Part shown: piece after piece, positions 55,146 through 63,177 of the stretch
Layout of the letters: every line of letters starts with the position of its first letter
Position numbering within the stretch: the first letter of the stretch is position 1
Assembly (NCBI GenBank): GCA_021776785.1
Contig: JAJFFF010000004.1
Span: forward strand, 124,001 to 188,000
Origin: Planctomycetota bacterium
GTDB lineage: Bacteria; Planctomycetota; PLA2
Direction: 5' to 3'
DNA: 64,000 nucleotides
Translations under genes and position numbers: made by a program
The notes under the pieces: model-generated
Seen by the model: the letters and a program-made list of their open reading frames with translations, nothing else
What the model was told of the DNA's origin: nothing
Databases searched by the model: none

Positions 55146-55631
55146 ATGCCTTCCAAGATGAGCGACCAAGTTCGACAGCTCGTGGGCTTAGAAAACGTGC
55201 TCCGTAAGGCGCGCCGACGGCGGCGCGAGTGCGAGCGCGAGCACGGTCAGGGGAGCGCACCCCTGCGCCGCTACGAAGATCTCATCGAACGGGTTTCGGG
55301 CGAAATCGACGCGGCGGATCGCGGTCAGCTTCAGGAATACCTCGGGTATCTCGAGCAGAGCCTGATCCCGCGCATCTCGACGCGGGTGGAAACCACGAAA
55401 GAAGACATGGTGACCGCGGCGACGCGCGTCGTGGACGGCAAGACCCAGCTCTTGGAGCTGCGCGCCGAATACAGCGACACGTTGGAACGATGCCGCGTCG
55501 TCCGCGAGCGCCTCGGGCTCGACCCGTTCCGCCCCGTCGAAGCGCACTTCGGTTTGGGCGTCCACGCCCCCAACGCGTCGCGCCACGCCCGTGAGGCGCA
55601 CAACCTCGTGAAGGAGTACCTCCGCTCATGA
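55146..55631 (+). CDS. Coiled-coil protein of unknown function
   Basis: 161 residues. ATG at 55146 lies four bases after AAGGAGG; a second ATG four codons later is possible. Long charged helices (about 18-130: LRKARRRRRECEREHGQG, then repeated Arg/Glu heptads) predict a coiled coil. The short C-terminal part is Ala/His-rich. No family recognised. Its stop overlaps the start of the pentapeptide-repeat gene (ATGA), so the two are translated together and may interact. Confidence 0.72.
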   Translation: MPSKMSDQVRQLVGLENVLRKARRRRRECEREHGQGSAPLRRYEDLIERVSGEIDAADRGQLQEYLGYLEQSLIPRISTRVETTKEDMVTAATRVVDGKTQLLELRAEYSDTLERCRVVRERLGLDPFRPVEAHFGLGVHAPNASRHAREAHNLVKEYLRS

Positions 55632-56053
55632 GCGACACGTCTCCGCGCGCCGATCTGTATCGCGGACGTCTACAAGGCGCGGATCTGCGCCTTCACGACC
55701 TCGCAGGCGCCAACCTGGCCCTCGCCAACCTCAAAGAGGCGCGCTTAAACGATGCCAAGATGGCGGGCGCGTTCTTGTTCTCTGCGCAGATGAGCGGCGC
55801 GGATCTGTCCGGCGCCAACTTAGAGGGTGCGGATCTGTCCGAGGCCGACCTGTTCGGCGCGAACCTAAACGGCGCGAACCTCAAACGCGCTGATTTGCGC
55901 CGCGCCAACTTAGCACTCGCCAACCTGGCGGGGGCGCAGATGAAAGGGGCGATCTTGCGCGATGCGAACCTCAACGGCGCCGACTTATCCGGCACCGAAC
56001 TCGGCGGGGCCGACATGACCGGGGCGACATTTGGAGAGAGTCCGGCGGAATAA
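55628..56053 (+). CDS. Pentapeptide-repeat protein
   Basis: 141 residues made almost wholly of pentapeptide repeats with the A(D/N)LXX pattern (LQGADLRLHDLAGANLALAN, then about 20 further units), which fold as a right-handed square beta-helix. Some members mimic DNA and inhibit or protect gyrase; others have unknown roles, so the function here is not determined. The start overlaps the coiled-coil gene stop. Confidence 0.9.
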   Translation: MSDTSPRADLYRGRLQGADLRLHDLAGANLALANLKEARLNDAKMAGAFLFSAQMSGADLSGANLEGADLSEADLFGANLNGANLKRADLRRANLALANLAGAQMKGAILRDANLNGADLSGTELGGADMTGATFGESPAE

Positions 56054-56098
56054 ACGCGCCGTCTTCCGCCGCGTCCGCCTTCCTCCCCCCTTAGCTCC

Positions 56099-56473
56099 AT
56101 GATTATCGGCATCGGGATCGACCTCATCGAAGTGGATCGAATCCAAGAATTGGTGAGCCGTCATGGCGACGGGTTCCTCAAGCGCGTGCTCCACGCCGAG
56201 ACCGACCGCGCGCGGTTCACGCGGGGCGACGGCGGCACGCATCTGGCCGGCCTGTTCGCGGTCAAAGAGGCCGTCATGAAAGCGTTGGGGACCGGCATGG
56301 CCGGTGCGCGGTTTGCCGAAATCCGCGTCGTGCACCTCGACAGCGGCCAACCGACGATTGCGCTGGAAGGGCTCGCGCTCGAACACGCCCAAAAACGCGG
56401 CGTCACCGGCTGGCAGGTGTCGATCACCCACACCAAGCAAACCGCGGCGGCCGTCGCGATCGCCCTCGGCTAG
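56099..56473 (+). CDS. acpS: Holo-[acyl-carrier-protein] synthase
   Basis: 124-residue phosphopantetheinyl transferase loading acyl carrier proteins in fatty acid synthesis. The IGIGIDLIEVDRI start holds the Mg-binding Asp, and LAGLFAVKEAVMKALG (about 52-67) contains the catalytic Glu and Lys. The end VSITHTKQTAAAVAIA is also typical. Complete and normal length. Lies 45 bp after the pentapeptide gene; a terminator and tandem repeat region follow. Confidence 0.95.
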   Translation: MIIGIGIDLIEVDRIQELVSRHGDGFLKRVLHAETDRARFTRGDGGTHLAGLFAVKEAVMKALGTGMAGARFAEIRVVHLDSGQPTIALEGLALEHAQKRGVTGWQVSITHTKQTAAAVAIALG

Positions 56474-56535
56474 CGGGTCACCCAAACGCGCGCATGACCC
56501 GCCACGCGCGGGCGCGCAAACAAAAACAACCCGCA

Positions 56536-56640
56536 CACGGACGCCCGCAATCAAAACCCGCGCGCGGACGCGCGCAATCAAAAAACCCGCGCGCGGACGC
56601 GCGCAATCAAAAAACCCGCGCGCGGACGCGCGCAATCAAA
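56536..56640. repeat. 29-bp tandem array of terminator-like hairpins
   Basis: In the convergent gap 56474-56703. The unit contains GCGCGCGGACGCGCGC and then AATCAAAAAA; the shared GCAATCA occurs at 56547, 56574, 56603 and 56632, period 29 (first 27). Read on the minus strand each unit is a GC-rich hairpin, G-run and T6 tract, the form of a Rho-independent terminator. The first unit (CACACGG) is the most diverged. Confidence 0.8.
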
Positions 56641-56671
56641 AAAAAGAGCCGCGGGATAACCCGCGGCCCTC
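56635..56671 (-). terminator. Rho-independent terminator for the HEAT/receiver gene
   Basis: On the minus strand a CCGCGGG/CCCGCGG stem with a four-base loop (7 bp, extended by GAG/CTC) precedes a run of eight or more T. It lies 33 bp after the stop of the secreted HEAT protein gene. The preceding 29-bp array adds further terminator-like units. Confidence 0.85.
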
Positions 56672-56703
56672 TTCGTGATTCAGGGAGGACAGATCCGGTG
56701 GAC

Positions 56704-58929
56704 CTACTCGGAGTCGGCCGCCGACGGACGGGCCGAACCCGCTACCGCGACCACCTGCTCATCGGTCAAGCCAGCCGCACCCAGCGCCGCGAACGCCGCT
56801 GTGCGGACCTTCGAGTTGCTCGACTGCGAACCAGCCAGGAGCGCCTTGAACTGACCCTCGTCCATCGCCGAACGCGTCGCGCGCATCACCGAAGCGATGG
56901 CGTTGGCCGCGGCCGTCTTCAGGTCGTCGTCGTCGGTGCCCGCAAAGAACGTAACCAACGCACCGAGACCGCCTTCTTGACGAAGGTTGCCCATGGCGCG
57001 CAAGGCGTTCAAGCGAACCGGCGGATCGTTCGGGACGTCCGCGGTCAAAAGACCACCGAGCGTTTCCGAAATCGAAGACCAGTTGAACAAGGCGTTGCCG
57101 GTGTCGGTGCCCGCGAGCGAGTCGAGCAGCGTAGCGCTGCGCTTGTAGCGTGCGGTCTCACCGGCCGAGTCCGCAGCGAACGAGCCCGCCACGGCGGCCA
57201 TGAAGCCTTCCGCGGGGAGACCCGGGCCACTGGGAACCGACGTCAGTGCCTTGGCTTTGTCCTTGTAGAGGTTGCGCCACGAATCGTTCGCCGCGTCCTC
57301 GTCGGTACCGACCATGACGATCGGGATGTTTTTGGTCCGGCTGTTCTCGCCGAGGGCGCGAATCACCGCCAAGGGATCCATGTCGCGCATCGTCGTCGAC
57401 AACAGAATCAGGTCGAGACCAGGCATCCGCGACGCCCGGACGATACCGTCCGCACCACCGCGCGCTTCGTAGCCGATGTAGGTCTTGTTCGCCAACTCCG
57501 TCATCATCTTGTTGCGACGCGCATCATCGGTGTCCACAACAAGAACGTGACGCGGAATCACTTCGCCCGCCGCCGCGGCGACGAGGTTCATGAATCCGTC
57601 CGGATCCGGGAAAGCCGAGATGCGACTCATGCCATTCATGCGCATGACCGCTTCGGCCGCCGCGTAACGCACGCCGATGGAGTCATCGACGGTGGCGCGC
57701 ACAACAGCGTGATCCGTGGTGAAGTCCGCTCCGCCATAGACGTGCGGCATGATGTCGAGAATGTACGTGGCCGCAGCGTGATCGTTGTCGTCCAACGCAT
57801 CGCCGAGCGCCGTTGCCAGCGTGCTCCAGCCCATCGCAGCCACAGCTCCACCAACCGAATCCATGCCCGCAGCGTAACGCTTGGTCAGGTCATCGTCGTT
57901 GGAAGCCATGGCGGCATCCGATGCCATCTTCTCGCTCGCAAAGACGCGCGCTAGAAGAGCTTTCGCACCCGCGTTCGCCGGATCGGTGCGGAGCGAGTCG
58001 TAACACGCTTCCTCCGCCAGCTTGAGCAGATACAGGTGCCGCGGCACAGCTTTATGCTGCAGGCCATCGGCCCAGGTCCACAACACCAACGGACGGTCCG
58101 CGTTACTGAGCACGCGGTAGTCGCCGGCGTAGTAGAGTTGCGCGAGGCGCAGGTACAGGTCGGAGGCCGACATGCCCGACGAATCGGCGTAACGAGATGC
58201 AAGCGCGCTCATCGCGGCGCCTGCCTTGTTCGCCACGTTGCTGTTGTCCGACTTGCTCGCTTCCGCGAGTGCGGCCAACGAGCGCTCATCACCGATGACG
58301 CCGAGTTCCACGGCAGCCATCATGGCAATGTTGGAATCACCACTCGAAAGCGCCTCGTTCAGCGGCAAAACCGCGTCGCGACCGATGCGCTTCATGAGAG
58401 TGATGTGCGCGTTGATCTTGTGCTCAGTGTTGCTCGAGCCCAGATAGTTCACCAGGTGCGGCACGGCATACTCGCCGTACACGCGCGAAAGGCTCACCGC
58501 TGCGTCGAAACGCGCGCCGTAATCCTCATCGGTGACCGCTGTCTGCACGAGCTTCTTGAGCTCAGCCTCATCAAACGCCTGCTCCGGTAAAATCGGAGCG
58601 GCCAAGTCCATGATGGCCTTGGCTACGTTCGCGCCCTCTTGGCCAGAGGCCGTGAGGTTTAGTAACGCACGCCATTCGGCGGCGCCGAGCGCGTCCATCG
58701 CTTGCTTGTTGGAAGGCTCCGCTGCGAGCGCTTGCCGTAAGACCTTGACGGCCTCATCGGTAGACGCCTTGTCACCTGCGCGAAGCAGTTCGAGGCCCCG
58801 GCGTAGCAGCGATGAAGCATCGCCGTCTTGCGCCTGCGCGGTGTTGTTGAGCGTGACCAGAGCGACCGGAGCCGCACCGAGAAGCAAGATGCAGAACACG
58901 CGCGCCAGGGGGTTCCCGCCTGTCGCCAT
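56704..58929 (-). CDS. Secreted HEAT-repeat protein with embedded pseudo-receiver domain
   Basis: 741 residues. ATG at 58929 follows GGGAGGA and gives a signal peptide (about 1-34, ending AQA). Residues about 35-130 are TPR-like, then HEAT repeats (about 130-330 and 620-720). At 459-570 lies a response-regulator-like receiver: HVLVVDTDD (D466, D468, D469), then LDLILLSTTM where Ser511 takes the place of the phosphoacceptor Asp, and PIVMVGT. So it is a pseudo-receiver, and its export from the cytoplasm makes phosphorylation improbable. Probably a secreted scaffold. A bidirectional terminator follows. Confidence 0.85.
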   Translation of the reverse strand: MATGGNPLARVFCILLLGAAPVALVTLNNTAQAQDGDASSLLRRGLELLRAGDKASTDEAVKVLRQALAAEPSNKQAMDALGAAEWRALLNLTASGQEGANVAKAIMDLAAPILPEQAFDEAELKKLVQTAVTDEDYGARFDAAVSLSRVYGEYAVPHLVNYLGSSNTEHKINAHITLMKRIGRDAVLPLNEALSSGDSNIAMMAAVELGVIGDERSLAALAEASKSDNSNVANKAGAAMSALASRYADSSGMSASDLYLRLAQLYYAGDYRVLSNADRPLVLWTWADGLQHKAVPRHLYLLKLAEEACYDSLRTDPANAGAKALLARVFASEKMASDAAMASNDDDLTKRYAAGMDSVGGAVAAMGWSTLATALGDALDDNDHAAATYILDIMPHVYGGADFTTDHAVVRATVDDSIGVRYAAAEAVMRMNGMSRISAFPDPDGFMNLVAAAAGEVIPRHVLVVDTDDARRNKMMTELANKTYIGYEARGGADGIVRASRMPGLDLILLSTTMRDMDPLAVIRALGENSRTKNIPIVMVGTDEDAANDSWRNLYKDKAKALTSVPSGPGLPAEGFMAAVAGSFAADSAGETARYKRSATLLDSLAGTDTGNALFNWSSISETLGGLLTADVPNDPPVRLNALRAMGNLRQEGGLGALVTFFAGTDDDDLKTAAANAIASVMRATRSAMDEGQFKALLAGSQSSNSKVRTAAFAALGAAGLTDEQVVAVAGSARPSAADSE

Positions 58930-59047
58930 TCGTTCCTCCCTTCGGAAATGCCGAAATCGTGGTGCCGAAGCGTCTTGCTGCGGCCCACCCACAAATCACC
59001 CCTCCCCCTGCCTGGATCGTTCCTCAACCGGGGGAAGGTCCGGCTAT

Positions 59048-60436
59048 CTAAGAAGAACTCAGAGCCCAATGCAAGCGGAAACGAGTTCCGATTCCGAGAT
59101 CGTCGGATAGTCCTCGGGCTAAGACGGCGCGGAGGCTCTGGGCGTCTTGGCCCGCGGCCCGAATCCAGGCCGGAGCGTCGATCTGGTCGAGCACATACGC
59201 GGGGCCGCACACCCACACCACATCCGCCGTACGGGCCTGTTCTCGCACGAACTCGGGGAGTTGAAGCCCCCCGCTCCAGGCGCGATCGCCGCGCAAGATG
59301 GCGACGACGGACCGGTCGAGGCCCGGGGCGCCGGCATCGGAAGCCCCCAACGTCGACCCGTCCGGGCCGACACACCGGTAGCGGCACCCGCTCAGGGCGC
59401 CGAGCAAATCGGCCGCGCCGCCTTTTTGGCCGTGGACATCGCAAATCAGCAACGGATGGTCACCCGGACCCGCCGCTACGTCACCGGCGGAGGTGAGCGA
59501 GTCCGCGACGGATTGCGCGAGGGGATCCGGCAGCGGCGTGGCGCACGCCGCGATGCGTTCGTGCGCGTGCGGCACATCGACGGTCGCCAACGCGGCCAAC
59601 ACACTTTCGATGTCATCGGGGCAGATCACGAGGTCGCAACCCGCTTCGATCGCGGCGCGCGCCGCCTCGGCCTCCGTCATTTTTTGCAGGATGCCGTCCA
59701 TGCACAGCGCGTCCGACATCGCCAACCCGGTGAAGCCAAGTTCGTCGCGCAAAAGATCCACCATCACGGTGCGGGACAACGTGGCGGGCACATCGTCGGA
59801 ACCGGTCAACGCCGGACACGCGATGTGCGCGCTCATGATCGCGTCAACGCCCGCTTCGATGCACGCGCGAAACGGCGGCAGGTCGCGCTCGAACCACGTC
59901 GCCCGATCCGCGGTGACCAGCGGCAGCGAGTCGTGGCTGTCCTGCACGGTCGCGCCGTGGCCCGGGAAGTGTTTGGCGCATGTGCGCATACCCATGCGGT
60001 GCGCGCCGCGGACGTAGCTCGGTGCGGTTCGCACCGGGTCGCGAAACGCGCGGGCTTGGATGATCGGATTCGTGCGTTCGCTCACGACGTCGCACACCGG
60101 CGCAAACGCCATCGTAAACCCGATCCGGCGCGCTTCGACGGCAGTCCGCATCGCGGCCAGCTCGGCGGCTGCAGGATCGAGAGAGGCAGCAGGCGGCTGT
60201 CGTTCGTAGTCGCTCAACTGATGCCCGACGCCGTCCTCGATGTCGGAGGCGAACAGCAGCGGATGGGGCGCGGCGGCTTGCAACCGCGCGAGAACGTCAA
60301 TCAACGACGAATCGCCGCCGAATACGCAAAACCCGGCCACGCCGCGTTCCGCGAGGCGCAGGAACGGATCCAGCGAAGCGATCGGCCAGCGAAGGCTCGG
60401 AAGCAGGAGGCGGGCGTTGCGTTCAAGAGCACTCAT
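59048..60436 (-). CDS. nagZ: Beta-N-acetylglucosaminidase (GH3, NagZ type)
   Basis: 462-residue cytoplasmic GH3 hydrolase removing GlcNAc from 1,6-anhydroMurNAc-containing muropeptides. Motif KHFPGHG at 155-161, the acid/base region DSHDSLP (His168), and the nucleophile Asp242 in LAMSDALCMDG. The C-terminal 120 residues form an extra domain beyond the minimal NagZ. Its start overlaps the anmK stop (ATGA). Confidence 0.93.
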   Translation of the reverse strand: MSALERNARLLLPSLRWPIASLDPFLRLAERGVAGFCVFGGDSSLIDVLARLQAAAPHPLLFASDIEDGVGHQLSDYERQPPAASLDPAAAELAAMRTAVEARRIGFTMAFAPVCDVVSERTNPIIQARAFRDPVRTAPSYVRGAHRMGMRTCAKHFPGHGATVQDSHDSLPLVTADRATWFERDLPPFRACIEAGVDAIMSAHIACPALTGSDDVPATLSRTVMVDLLRDELGFTGLAMSDALCMDGILQKMTEAEAARAAIEAGCDLVICPDDIESVLAALATVDVPHAHERIAACATPLPDPLAQSVADSLTSAGDVAAGPGDHPLLICDVHGQKGGAADLLGALSGCRYRCVGPDGSTLGASDAGAPGLDRSVVAILRGDRAWSGGLQLPEFVREQARTADVVWVCGPAYVLDQIDAPAWIRAAGQDAQSLRAVLARGLSDDLGIGTRFRLHWALSSS

Positions 60437-61590
60437 GAAGACACCTTACCCAACACCGTGGGCCAGCGGGCGCCGGTGGCGCCGGGGAGATTGTTGGGAA
60501 CGCCGTGAATCGTTTCGTTCGCGAGCACCGCAAAGATGACAGCCTCTTTCGCGTCGGGATCTAAACCGGAGTCCGCCGACGAAGCGATGCGCCATTTTGG
60601 AAACAGCCGGCGCAGATGCGCCATCAGCGTGTGGTTTTTGAGTCCGCCGCCGCTGACGACAATTTCGAGCGGCTGCACGCGCGGCAACACGTACTCCTCG
60701 AACGCGTGGCGGATCGAGTGCGCCGTGAACGCCGTCAGTGTCGCCAGCACATCCACACCGCGCTGATTGCCTTTCGCGCGCAGAAGCGGCAGGACGAAGT
60801 CGACGCCGAACGTCGAACGGCCCGTCGTTTTCGGCAGCGGTTGCTGCAGGTACGGGTGTTCCATCAGCTTGCGCAGGAGATTTTCGTCGATGCGACCGGT
60901 CGCGGCCATGCGGCCGTCGCGATCGAAGTGCTCGTCGCCCTGCGTGAGCACGCGCACGGTTTCGTCGAGCGGCATGTTGGCGGGACCGGTGTCGAACGCG
61001 AACACGGATTCGATCGCGGACGAAAGAACGGTGACGTTGGCGATGCCGCCCAAGTTCAACAACGCGCGGGGCGGCCCCTCGCGGCGAAAGAGCAAGTAAT
61101 CCACGTACGCGCTCAACGGCGCGCCTTCGCCGCCCGCCGCGATGTCACGCGTGCGGAAGTCCGATACCACCGGAACGCCCAAGCGTTCCGCGATGACGTC
61201 GCCTTCGCCGATTTGCAGCGTCGAGGCGACGTCGCCGGACGAGCGCGGGACATGGCACACGGTCTGGCCGTGCGAACCGATCAGATCAACGTCGTCCGGG
61301 GCTACGTTGCACTGTTCGAGCAAGGCGAGCGACGCCTCCGCGAACGCCTCGCCGACCGAAAAGTTGAGTCGGCACAGCTCGGCCACCGAGCCGTGCGCGA
61401 GCCCCAGCAGCGCGTCGCGCAAACGCACCGGATACGGCGTGGACGCGTAGCCGAGCAATTCGATGCCGGTTTCCAAGCCGCACCCGTGGATCCGAACCAG
61501 CGCCGCGTCCACGCCGTCCGCCGACGTGCCGGACATAAGCCCGATCACGAGCTTGCTGCGCTTTTCGCAGAGGCTGGCGATGCGTTTCAC
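60433..61590 (-). CDS. anmK: Anhydro-N-acetylmuramic acid kinase
   Basis: 385-residue kinase converting 1,6-anhydroMurNAc to MurNAc-6-phosphate. ATP-site motif GLMSGTSADGVDAALV at 17-32, GSHGQT near 110, and VNLGGIANV-like LNLGGIANVTVL plus ADTGPANMPLDE-like FDTGPANMPLDE. Placed between murQ and nagZ with 4-bp overlaps on both sides, so the three work together in peptidoglycan recycling. Confidence 0.95.
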   Translation of the reverse strand: MKRIASLCEKRSKLVIGLMSGTSADGVDAALVRIHGCGLETGIELLGYASTPYPVRLRDALLGLAHGSVAELCRLNFSVGEAFAEASLALLEQCNVAPDDVDLIGSHGQTVCHVPRSSGDVASTLQIGEGDVIAERLGVPVVSDFRTRDIAAGGEGAPLSAYVDYLLFRREGPPRALLNLGGIANVTVLSSAIESVFAFDTGPANMPLDETVRVLTQGDEHFDRDGRMAATGRIDENLLRKLMEHPYLQQPLPKTTGRSTFGVDFVLPLLRAKGNQRGVDVLATLTAFTAHSIRHAFEEYVLPRVQPLEIVVSGGGLKNHTLMAHLRRLFPKWRIASSADSGLDPDAKEAVIFAVLANETIHGVPNNLPGATGARWPTVLGKVSS

Positions 61591-62459
61591 GAAAGTGCCT
61601 CCCGGAGCGAACCGCCCGCCGCATCCAAGTGCGCGCGCGCGCCGGCCACATCCAGCGCGCGATGGTGCATCACGACCGCGACTTCCACGTCGTCGTGGGC
61701 CGCGCGGAGAAGAAGAGCGGCGGCGTCACCGTCGAGATCGGTGAGACGGGTGACCAACCGCTCCGCACGCGCACGCAACTTCTTGTTCACCGGCCGCACG
61801 CGCACCATCAGGTTCTTGTAGACGTGCCCGGAACGCGCCATCGCGGCGGTCGAGATCATGTTGAGGACCGCTTTGGTCGCGCTGCCGCCCTTGAGCCGCG
61901 TCGAACCGGCGAGCAGTTCGGGACCGAGGTCTAAGACGACGCGGATCTGCGCGCGCAGCGGGGCGGCGGGGTTAGCGGTGATCAGCGCGGTTGATCCGAG
62001 CGCCGCCTCCAACACGCCGCCGACGTACGCGGCGGTGCCGGACATCGTGATGCCGACCACACAGTCGCGCGCCGTCGGCTCGACGGCAAGCAGGGCTGCG
62101 CGACCGGCGGCGGCGTCATCTTCGGCGCCTTCGACGCTCCGTGTCAGAGCCGCCTTACCGCCGGCGATCAACGCAACAAACTGATCGGACCGCGCGCCGA
62201 ATGTCGGCGGCATCTCGGACGCATCGAGCACACCCAACCGGCCGCTGGTGCCCGCCCCCGCATAGATGACGCGCGCACCGGCGCGAATCGAAGCGGTGGC
62301 GGCGTCGCAAATCAGCGCGATCGCGTCTAACGCTCCGGCCACCGCCAAACGCGCCCGCTCCTCTTCGGCCAACAAAAACGCGACGAGTTCGCGCGCATCA
62401 AGACGGTCCAACTCCGGCCCCGTCGGGTCGACTTGTTCGGTCGGGATCCCTTCGTACAC
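61587..62459 (-). CDS. murQ: N-acetylmuramic acid-6-phosphate etherase
   Basis: 290-residue lyase cleaving the lactyl ether of MurNAc-6-phosphate to GlcNAc-6-phosphate and lactate. SIS domain motif YAGAGTSGRLGVLDASEMPPT (here split: GAGTSGRLG and DASEMPPTF), TMSGTAAYV and the GSTRLKGGSATKAVLN region. Begins MYEGIPTEQVDP with the conserved TEQ. First gene of the murQ-anmK-nagZ unit. Confidence 0.95.
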   Translation of the reverse strand: MYEGIPTEQVDPTGPELDRLDARELVAFLLAEEERARLAVAGALDAIALICDAATASIRAGARVIYAGAGTSGRLGVLDASEMPPTFGARSDQFVALIAGGKAALTRSVEGAEDDAAAGRAALLAVEPTARDCVVGITMSGTAAYVGGVLEAALGSTALITANPAAPLRAQIRVVLDLGPELLAGSTRLKGGSATKAVLNMISTAAMARSGHVYKNLMVRVRPVNKKLRARAERLVTRLTDLDGDAAALLLRAAHDDVEVAVVMHHRALDVAGARAHLDAAGGSLREALS

Positions 62460-62485
62460 CCCCCCAGCCTACCGTGTTGGTCCTC

Positions 62486-63130
62486 CTAACGCGGAGTCGC
62501 GGGAGCAACGCTCAGTTGGGCGATCTTCCGCTCGCCTCCCACAACCTTTCCGGCCGGATCCACCCGCAGATAGAACCACTCGCGGTATCCCTTCGTTTCG
62601 CGAATCCCAAGGTCCCAGCCGCCGGTCTTGCGTCTCTTGTTCCAACCTCCGCCGGCCCCGAAGATTTCGCCGTACGCGCGATCGACGACGGCCGCGTCGT
62701 CGTCGTCGCGAACCACGACGGCGGCGCGCGCCAGCAGAGTTCCAAATTCCCGGCGGTCTCCGTAGCTCATCAGTTCGATCACTTCTCCGCTCGGCTCAAA
62801 GGCCAAGACCGCGCTGAAACCCATCGGAATGTGGACAGGCACGTCGTGCTTTACTTGGACGAAGCTCCAACCCAGCGAGTAAAACCTCCAGCCCGGAAAC
62901 AGCCGAGACAATCCGAGCCCCGAAACGGACTTGGTGGGTCCGTACTGAATCCGAGCAGCCCCGTCCCAGACGAGGCGTCCCTTGCGTTCTTTGTACCGCT
63001 CCACTTCCGGGACCAGCTCACCGGTGCGTTCGCCGAAAAGATCGACCGTGACCGGGCCTTGCTCGGAATCAACGCTCTCGCCGCCGCATCCAACCGACGC
63101 GAAAGCAACGAGGAAGCAAACAACGCGCAT
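62486..63130 (-). CDS. Putative lipoprotein
   Basis: 214-residue predicted lipoprotein. ATG at 63130 gives MRVVCFLVAFASVGC, a good lipobox ending SVGC. The body has a Trp/Tyr-rich region (RFYSLGWSFVQVKHDVPVHI), Asp-rich DDDDAAVVDRAYGEIF, and GGWNKRRKTGGWDLG. No family recognised. It precedes the murQ operon by 26 bp on the same strand; co-transcription is possible. Confidence 0.7.
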   Translation of the reverse strand: MRVVCFLVAFASVGCGGESVDSEQGPVTVDLFGERTGELVPEVERYKERKGRLVWDGAARIQYGPTKSVSGLGLSRLFPGWRFYSLGWSFVQVKHDVPVHIPMGFSAVLAFEPSGEVIELMSYGDRREFGTLLARAAVVVRDDDDAAVVDRAYGEIFGAGGGWNKRRKTGGWDLGIRETKGYREWFYLRVDPAGKVVGGERKIAQLSVAPATPR

Positions 63131-63177
63131 CGTGCCATCGTACAACCGTTGCGAGGCCAGCTCCGCGCTCGCGGCAG

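Noticed and set aside
56536..56640. CRISPR-like 29-bp repeat
   Set aside because: Units are direct neighbours without spacers and look like terminators on one strand.
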